A DNA stretch of 11,060 nucleotides from CAXBES01 sp965367015 (GTDB taxonomy: Bacteria; Bacteroidota; Bacteroidia; Flavobacteriales; Flavobacteriaceae), in contig CBDUGY010000099.1 in NCBI GenBank assembly GCA_965367015.1, positions 1 to 11,060 of the forward strand, in the 5' to 3' direction. A program made the position numbers and the translations under genes. The notes beneath the pieces were generated by a model, which did not search any database, had not been told where the DNA came from, and saw only the letters and a list, made by a program, of their open reading frames with translations. Numbering within the stretch: position 1 is the stretch's first letter; every line of letters begins with the position of its first letter. Of this stretch, positions 6,957 through 11,060 are shown one piece after another.

Positions 6957-7727
6957 ATGATAAATGTCATCTTTCTGGGATTTGGTAATGTTAATTATCA
7001 TTTATGTAAAACTTTAAATAAATCTAATAAAGTTTCTATAAATCAGATATTTAACAGGTCTGAAATTACTATCCCTTCGGAGTTAAAAAATATCGCTTTT
7101 ACCACCCATCTTACAGAATTAAAAGAAGCCGACATCTACATAATTGGCATCCCTGATGATGCGATCGCGTCATTTTCTGAAAGATTACCGCTTAAGAACA
7201 AATTAGTAGTTCATACTTCGGGCGGTGTAACAATGGCTGAACTTTCTGCAAACAATAGAAAAGGTGTGTTTTATCCGTTGCAAACTTTTTCAAAAAATCG
7301 AACTGTTGATTTCAAGAATATTCCAATTTGCATTGAAGCAGAACACCCTTCAGATGAGTTGGTCTTAAAAACTCTAGGCGCAATTATTTCAGAAAAAGTA
7401 GTTCGCATCTCTTCCGAAGAACGAGCCAAACTGCACGTGGCGGCTGTATTTGTAAACAATTTCGTGAATCACCTTTATAGTGTTTCCGAAGAAATAGTAA
7501 AAAAAGACAAGTTGGATTTCGATCTTCTGAAACCATTAATAGCTGAAACTGCTTCGAAAATAGAGAGCTTATCCCCTTCTGAAGTTCAAACTGGTCCGGC
7601 GAAAAGGAATGATATTAAAACCATCGAAAAACACTTACATTTGTTAGAGGAGAGTCCGTTTAAAAATTTATACCTACAACTCACAAAAGCCATACAGGAA
7701 AAGTATACACATGGAAAAAAGTTATAA
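6957..7727 (+). CDS. Rossmann-like and DUF2520 domain protein (putative NAD(P)-binding oxidoreductase)
   Basis: 256 aa, cytoplasmic. The N-terminal half is a Rossmann fold: MINVIFLGFGNVNYHL begins at residue 1 with the glycine motif G8-F-G10-N, followed by IYIIGIPDDAI (60-70) and the strand VVHTSGG (84-90), as in F420-dependent NADP reductase or pyrroline-carboxylate reductase relatives. FYPLQTFS (105-112) leads to the helical DUF2520 domain, with AKLHVAAVFVNNFVNHLY (157-174) and TGPAKRNDIKTIEKHL (212-227) as its conserved parts. Substrate and reaction are unknown for the family. The start is the only in-frame ATG that keeps the full first beta strand. It heads a rightward gene run, and its last 17 bases overlap the KdsC-like gene, so the two are probably translationally coupled. 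Confidence 0.85.
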   Translation: MINVIFLGFGNVNYHLCKTLNKSNKVSINQIFNRSEITIPSELKNIAFTTHLTELKEADIYIIGIPDDAIASFSERLPLKNKLVVHTSGGVTMAELSANNRKGVFYPLQTFSKNRTVDFKNIPICIEAEHPSDELVLKTLGAIISEKVVRISSEERAKLHVAAVFVNNFVNHLYSVSEEIVKKDKLDFDLLKPLIAETASKIESLSPSEVQTGPAKRNDIKTIEKHLHLLEESPFKNLYLQLTKAIQEKYTHGKKL

Positions 7728-8244
7728 AGAATATTTAACGCATATTACCACCTTTATCTTTGATGTGGATGGCGTGCTAACCGACGGCACCATTAATGTG
7801 ACGACTACAGGAGAAATGCTGCGAACTATGAATATTAAAGACGGTTTTGCATTAAAAACCGCAGTGGATAACGGATATAATGTCTGTATCATTTCGGGTG
7901 GAAGTAATGAAGGAGTTCGAAAACGTCTGCAAGGTTTAGGGATCAAGGATATTTATCTGGGGACTCATCAAAAGACTAAAACTTTAACTGAATATATGGC
8001 CGAAAAGAGCATTCAACGTGAGAATGTATTGTATATGGGAGATGATATTCCGGATCTGTTTGTGATGCAGGAAATCGGATTACCTTGTTGTCCGCAGGAC
8101 GCTGTCCCGGAAATTAAGCATATATCGAAATATGTCTCCCACAAAAAAGGTGGCAAAGGTTGTGTTCGCGATGTTATTGAGCAGGTAATGAAAGTTCAGG
8201 GTAAGTGGATAAGCAATGGTGACACCAGCGCCAGATATGATTGA
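7711..8244 (+). CDS. kdsC: KdsC-like HAD-IIIA phosphatase (3-deoxy-D-manno-octulosonate 8-phosphate phosphatase)
   Basis: Probably removes phosphate from Kdo-8-phosphate to give Kdo, a core sugar of lipopolysaccharide; cytoplasmic, Mg2+-dependent, usually tetrameric. At 177 aa it has the usual KdsC length, with no cap domain. HAD motifs: I, DVDGVLTDG at 18-26 with nucleophile D18 and acid/base D20; II, IISGG at 60-64 (S62); III, K88 in GTHQKTKTL; IV, GDDIPD at 110-115. The C-terminal GGKGCVRDVIE (147-157) matches the tail that reaches the neighbouring active site in KdsC. The ATG at 7711 lies inside the end of the DUF2520 gene. The same fold serves other sugar phosphates (for example CMP-sialate synthase-linked phosphatases), so substrate assignment is by family. 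No kdsA or kdsB is in the window. Confidence 0.88.
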   Translation: MEKSYKEYLTHITTFIFDVDGVLTDGTINVTTTGEMLRTMNIKDGFALKTAVDNGYNVCIISGGSNEGVRKRLQGLGIKDIYLGTHQKTKTLTEYMAEKSIQRENVLYMGDDIPDLFVMQEIGLPCCPQDAVPEIKHISKYVSHKKGGKGCVRDVIEQVMKVQGKWISNGDTSARYD

Positions 8245-8298
8245 AAAACCGACTAACAAATTTTCAACCTTTTAGTTAACCCTCAATATAATTTTAAA

Positions 8299-9204
8299 TT
8301 GAGCATTTTACATCTCCTACGCTACAAAAATTTATTGCTCATTGCATTTATCCAATGCCTCATAAAGTACTTTATACTCGAATCCCGAGGTGTTCAGGTT
8401 GCTTTAGATGATCTTCATTTTGTGTTGTTGGTGATTGCTACCATTGCTATTGCTGCTGCTGGAAACATAATCAATGATATCTACGACGTGGACACAGATA
8501 CCATCAACAGACCCAATAAAGTCTTGATTGGTCGAAAAATTTCAGAAAAAACCGCTTACCAATTTTTCATAATCTTAAATATTATAGGGGTTGGTATAGG
8601 GTTTTATTTATCAAATTATATCGGTAAACCTGCTTTTGCAGCAATTTTCATCATTATTTCAGGATTGTTATACATGTATGCATCACATTTAAAAGGAATT
8701 TTGCTAATAGGGAACATTGTAGTATCTATTTTAGTAGCCTTTAGTATTCTCATTGTTGGTATATTCGACATAGTACCGGTTTTAAGTGCTAATACGAGAG
8801 AACTGCAAGTACTGGCACTTCAAGTTATTTTACATTATGCCGGATTTGCCTTTGTACTTAATTTGATCCGGGAGATCGTGAAAGATATCGAGGATATTAA
8901 CGGCGATAAGAAAGCAGGTATGAACACATTACCAATTGCAGTCGGCAGAAAAAGAACCACAACTGTAGTCTTTGTTTTAGCTGCGCTTTTGGCACTCATC
9001 ATAATTGGTTACTCATACTTCTATCTTTATAACTCGCCTGCCACATTACTCTATTTTTTATTTTTTATTGTTGGGCCGCTCATCTATTTTTGCATCAAGA
9101 CCCTGAGTGCTGAAAACGCGAAAGATTTTGCTGTTTTATCTGTCCTTTTGAAAGTTATTATGTTTTTAGGGATATGCTCGGTTTTATTTTACCCGATACC
9201 TTAA
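8299..9204 (+). CDS. UbiA-family prenyltransferase, geranylgeranylglyceryl-phosphate geranylgeranyltransferase-like
   Basis: Integral membrane enzyme of 301 aa that transfers a polyprenyl chain; most like the archaeal-type enzyme adding a second geranylgeranyl group to geranylgeranylglyceryl phosphate. Two Asp-rich motifs bind Mg2+-prenyl diphosphate: NDIYDVDTD at 59-67 (NDxxDxxxD), followed by INRPNK (69-74), and DIEDINGD at 196-203, followed by KKAGMNTLPIAVG. About eight or nine hydrophobic helices cover the rest. The start is TTG at 8299: no ATG occurs in frame between the upstream stop (8254) and residue 126, and the N-terminus MSILHLLRYKNLLLIAF fits where flavobacterial homologues begin, as I recall them. 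It follows the kdsC-like gene by 54 bases with no convincing promoter. Homologues making ubiquinone, menaquinone or haem intermediates exist in the same superfamily, so the true acceptor is uncertain. Confidence 0.82.
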   Translation: MSILHLLRYKNLLLIAFIQCLIKYFILESRGVQVALDDLHFVLLVIATIAIAAAGNIINDIYDVDTDTINRPNKVLIGRKISEKTAYQFFIILNIIGVGIGFYLSNYIGKPAFAAIFIIISGLLYMYASHLKGILLIGNIVVSILVAFSILIVGIFDIVPVLSANTRELQVLALQVILHYAGFAFVLNLIREIVKDIEDINGDKKAGMNTLPIAVGRKRTTTVVFVLAALLALIIIGYSYFYLYNSPATLLYFLFFIVGPLIYFCIKTLSAENAKDFAVLSVLLKVIMFLGICSVLFYPIP

Positions 9205-9275
9205 TGATGGAGCAAGAGTTAAAAGTTGAAAATGCAGGTTTTAATTTTAAAGAATTGAATATAGTACTATGTTAA
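9204..9275 (+). other. 23-codon ORF bridging ubiA-like gene and maf
   Basis: An ATG at 9204 shares its A with the last base of the UbiA stop (TAATG). The frame runs 23 codons (MMEQELKVENAGFNFKELNI, then VLC) to a TAA at 9273-9275, overlapping the maf start at 9269 by 7 bases. The double overlap would suit translational coupling or a leader peptide across the 64-base gap. No homologue is recognised and chance is a fair explanation. Confidence 0.25.
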
Positions 9276-9859
9276 AGGAAAGATTAAAAGATTATAATAT
9301 CATTCTCGCTTCGGGATCACCACGTCGCCAGAACTTTTTTAGGGAGCTCGATATTGACTTTACGATAGATGTACGTGAGGTAGAAGAAATTTATCCCGCT
9401 CAAAGTTTAAAAGCTTCGGAAATTACAGATTATCTCGCGAAATTAAAGGCTTCAGCATTCGATTCACTTTCAGAAAAAGATATATTGATAACGAGTGATA
9501 CCATCGTTTGGAAAGATGGCAATGCCATTGGAAAGCCCGAAGATCGTGATGATGCAACGGCGATGTTGAAAAATTTAAGTGGGGAGATGCACGAAGTGAT
9601 CACCTCGGTTTGTTTTACCGGAAAGAACTTTCAGCAGCTGGTTAATGATACTACGAAAGTTTGGTTTAAAGAACTTACCGACGAAGAAATAGATTATTAC
9701 CTCACAAACTATCAGCCGTACGATAAGGCGGGAAGTTATGGAATTCAGGAGTGGATAGGATATATTGGCATTGACCGACTTGAAGGCTCGTATTTTAATG
9801 TGATGGGACTTCCAACACGGCTTGTTTACAAAACGTTAATGGCAATTGCCAACCACTGA
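9269..9859 (+). CDS. maf: Maf-family nucleotide pyrophosphatase (probable dTTP/UTP pyrophosphatase)
   Basis: Hydrolyses non-canonical or pyrimidine nucleoside triphosphates to monophosphate and pyrophosphate, a house-cleaning role; the family was first named for effects on septum formation. At 196 aa it has the usual length. Motifs: LASGSPRR (13-20), which binds the triphosphate; ITSDTIV (74-80) with catalytic D77; GKPEDRDDA (88-96); TDEEIDYYL (137-145); DKAGSYGIQ (152-160); and GSYFNVMGLP (173-182). The SPRR and DKAGSYGIQ motifs match the dTTPase/UTPase (YhdE) subgroup. The ATG at 9269 precedes the first beta strand by the usual number of residues. It lies 64 bases after the UbiA-like gene, and its 3' end contains the promoter of the next gene. 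Confidence 0.93.
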   Translation: MLKERLKDYNIILASGSPRRQNFFRELDIDFTIDVREVEEIYPAQSLKASEITDYLAKLKASAFDSLSEKDILITSDTIVWKDGNAIGKPEDRDDATAMLKNLSGEMHEVITSVCFTGKNFQQLVNDTTKVWFKELTDEEIDYYLTNYQPYDKAGSYGIQEWIGYIGIDRLEGSYFNVMGLPTRLVYKTLMAIANH

Positions 9860-9875
9860 TTTTATAGTAATTTTG
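9846..9875 (+). promoter_or_regulatory. Lipoprotein gene promoter inside the end of maf
   Basis: TTG at 9846-9848, a 19-base spacer and TAATTTTG at 9868-9875 are a full Bacteroidota promoter match. The -33 element lies in the last codons of maf. Transcription should start near 9881, ten bases before the ATG at 9891, so the lipoprotein and channel genes can be expressed independently of the upstream genes. Confidence 0.75.
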
Positions 9876-9890
9876 CGTAAAAGCATTGGG

Positions 9891-10835
9891 ATGAAAAAAC
9901 CGTATTTATATTATTTGATCGTTAGTTTCGCTGTGTTAACCATAGCTGGCTGTGCTAATTCTGAAAAGGACGCTCTTGCTGTAATTTCTACAGAAAGCAT
10001 TTCACAAAAGAAAGATAGTAAGCCCAGAAACTTAACAGAAGAATTTAAATCGTATTGGTATGCGGGCAATGCTGAAATCACATCTTACACTCTTGAACAA
10101 GCGCGTTATGGGGAATTGCGTGAAGGCACCGCGGTAACTATTTTTGTAACGGAAGATTTTTTACCTGAAGCACAAGTGAAAGCAGATACGGCTTCCGAAG
10201 AAAATATTCCGGTGTTAAAACTAAATACCACTAAAAATTTCCTGACAGGAATATACCCCTACTCTATCATGACAAGTGCTTTTAGTCCGGTAAAGACAGA
10301 AGCACATGCGATAAAGATCACCAATTCTGTTCAGGAGTGGTGCGGACAGGCTTATGCCCAGCTTAATAACAGAAAGAAATATGAAATCGAATCCCACTCT
10401 TATTTTGAGGGTGAGGCCGACCAAGAGGTGTCGCTTTCTAAAAGCTGGTTGGAAAACGAATTTTGGAATCTGATACGCATTAACCCTGAAGAGCTGCCAA
10501 CCGGAGATTTTGAGGTGATTCCGTCCTTCGAATATCTAAGGCTGCATCATAAAGAAATTAAGGCATATCCCGCGGTTCTAAATTTAAAGCAAGGAGATTC
10601 ACTGAGCAGTTATAAAATTGTTTATCCCGATTTACAGCGTGAGCTAACCATTTATTTTAGCAGTGATTTTCCGTATGAGATCGAAAAATGGGAAGAAACT
10701 GCTTTGAGCGGTTTTGGGTCGAATGCAAAGGCCCTTACAACAACTGCAACTAAATTAAAGAGGATTAAAACCGCTTATTGGAGACAAAACGGCCTAGAAG
10801 ATGTAGTTTTACGCGACTCCTTAGGATTAAAATAA
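9891..10835 (+). CDS. Lipoprotein of unknown function
   Basis: 314 aa from the ATG at 9891. The N-terminus MKKPYLYYLIVSFAVLTIAGC is a type II signal peptide with a lipobox (TIAGC) and lipidated C21. With alanine at +2, and no clear K/S-plus-acidic surface-export motif directly after the cysteine, the final location (periplasmic face or surface) cannot be told. The mature part is hydrophilic, with several aromatic segments (EFKSYWYAGNAEI at about 48-60, VQEWCGQAYAQL, LENEFWNLIRI) and a C-terminal region of predicted beta character ending in a Thr/Lys-rich helix. I do not recognise a domain or catalytic motif. A frame extension to a TTG at 9846 is excluded because that TTG is the -33 element of its own promoter. 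The channel gene follows after six bases, so the two are probably co-transcribed. Position next to maf should not be used to name it. Confidence 0.8.
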   Translation: MKKPYLYYLIVSFAVLTIAGCANSEKDALAVISTESISQKKDSKPRNLTEEFKSYWYAGNAEITSYTLEQARYGELREGTAVTIFVTEDFLPEAQVKADTASEENIPVLKLNTTKNFLTGIYPYSIMTSAFSPVKTEAHAIKITNSVQEWCGQAYAQLNNRKKYEIESHSYFEGEADQEVSLSKSWLENEFWNLIRINPEELPTGDFEVIPSFEYLRLHHKEIKAYPAVLNLKQGDSLSSYKIVYPDLQRELTIYFSSDFPYEIEKWEETALSGFGSNAKALTTTATKLKRIKTAYWRQNGLEDVVLRDSLGLK

Positions 10836-10841
10836 TTAATT

Positions 10842-11060
10842 ATGTTTTTTGAAACGTACTCATCTCAACTTATTCAAACGGCGGTACATGTACTGATATT
10901 TCTGATATTGCGGTATATTTTAGTTAGACTGGTGAGACGTTTTGCCAAGAGATCGGAGCGTGTTGAACATCGCACCGGGCTCATTATAAAGCATATCGAT
11001 TTTTCAACGATTTTCTTTTTAATTCTTGGATTCATTTTAATTTGGGGCGTTGATTTTCGC
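10842..11060 (+). CDS. MscS-type mechanosensitive ion channel, 5' end only
   Basis: An ATG at 10842, six bases after the lipoprotein stop, opens a frame of 73 codons that runs off the window. The peptide begins MFFETYSSQLIQTAVHVLIF and has helices at about 12-30 and 55-71, separated by a strongly basic cytoplasmic-type segment (RLVRRFAKRSERVEHRTG). This layout is that of the N-terminal helices of flavobacterial small-conductance mechanosensitive channels, which open under membrane tension to release solutes. The pore helix TM3 and the beta domain lie outside the window, so the call rests on the N-terminus and gene order. Confidence 0.6.
   Translation, partial: MFFETYSSQLIQTAVHVLIFLILRYILVRLVRRFAKRSERVEHRTGLIIKHIDFSTIFFLILGFILIWGVDFR

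Noticed and set aside
8245..8298. Possible promoter (TATAAT-like and TAATTTTA) or terminator between kdsC-like and ubiA-like genes
   Set aside because: A TAATTTTA -7 would place the transcript start beyond the TTG start codon, no -33 fits, and the best hairpin is about 5 bp without a T tract.
10221..10424. Leftward ORF inside the lipoprotein gene
   Set aside because: No homology or promoter is seen, and it is entirely covered by the lipoprotein frame.
1..11060. Mobile elements, CRISPR arrays, tRNA/rRNA, defence or toxin-antitoxin genes
   Set aside because: No transposase, regularly spaced repeats, terminal inverted repeats, RNA gene signatures or defence domains were seen; gene content and base composition look uniform and core-like.

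Overview
The window looks like ordinary chromosomal DNA from a member of the Flavobacteriaceae (Bacteroidota). The evidence is a low G+C content, promoters of the Bacteroidota -33 TTG / -7 TAnnTTTG type, starts without clear Shine-Dalgarno sequences, and a typical flavobacterial gene set: a giant fused CcsBA, a 7TM-DISM/LuxR-type membrane protein, DUF2520 beside a KdsC-type phosphatase, a UbiA enzyme and Maf. I see no rRNA, tRNA, CRISPR array, insertion sequence or phage gene.

Layout. At the left edge is the 5' end of a small leftward membrane-protein gene. A divergent intergenic region with two good promoters separates it from fumC (class II fumarase, TCA cycle), which ends at a clean intrinsic terminator. 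Next is a rightward gene for a seven-helix membrane protein with a cytoplasmic coiled coil and LuxR-like helix-turn-helix. It converges on the leftward ccsBA gene (cytochrome c haem delivery and ligation, 1057 aa). A perfect hairpin between them can serve both strands, and it contains the ccsBA stop codon. Upstream of ccsBA on the same strand is a group III truncated haemoglobin, so two haem-related genes sit together.

From 6957 to the right edge is a rightward run of six genes: DUF2520 Rossmann protein, KdsC-like phosphatase, UbiA prenyltransferase resembling geranylgeranylglyceryl-phosphate geranylgeranyltransferase, Maf nucleotide pyrophosphatase, a lipoprotein of unknown function, and the start of an MscS-type channel. 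Spacing is short or overlapping, but the lipoprotein has its own strong promoter inside the end of maf. Several members act at the cell envelope (Kdo/LPS, isoprenoid lipid, lipoprotein, channel), so a loose envelope theme is plausible but inferred.

Start choice: four genes (7TM protein, ccsBA, haemoglobin, lipoprotein) have in-frame upstream extensions that I trimmed. For the last three, a -7 box lies inside the extension, so the transcript would begin downstream of the longer start. No wholly new system stands out. The most interesting points are the membrane-tethered regulator without a recognisable sensor domain, the archaeal-type lipid prenyltransferase homologue with a TTG start, the signal-peptide-like junction inside CcsBA, and a 23-codon ORF bridging ubiA and maf.
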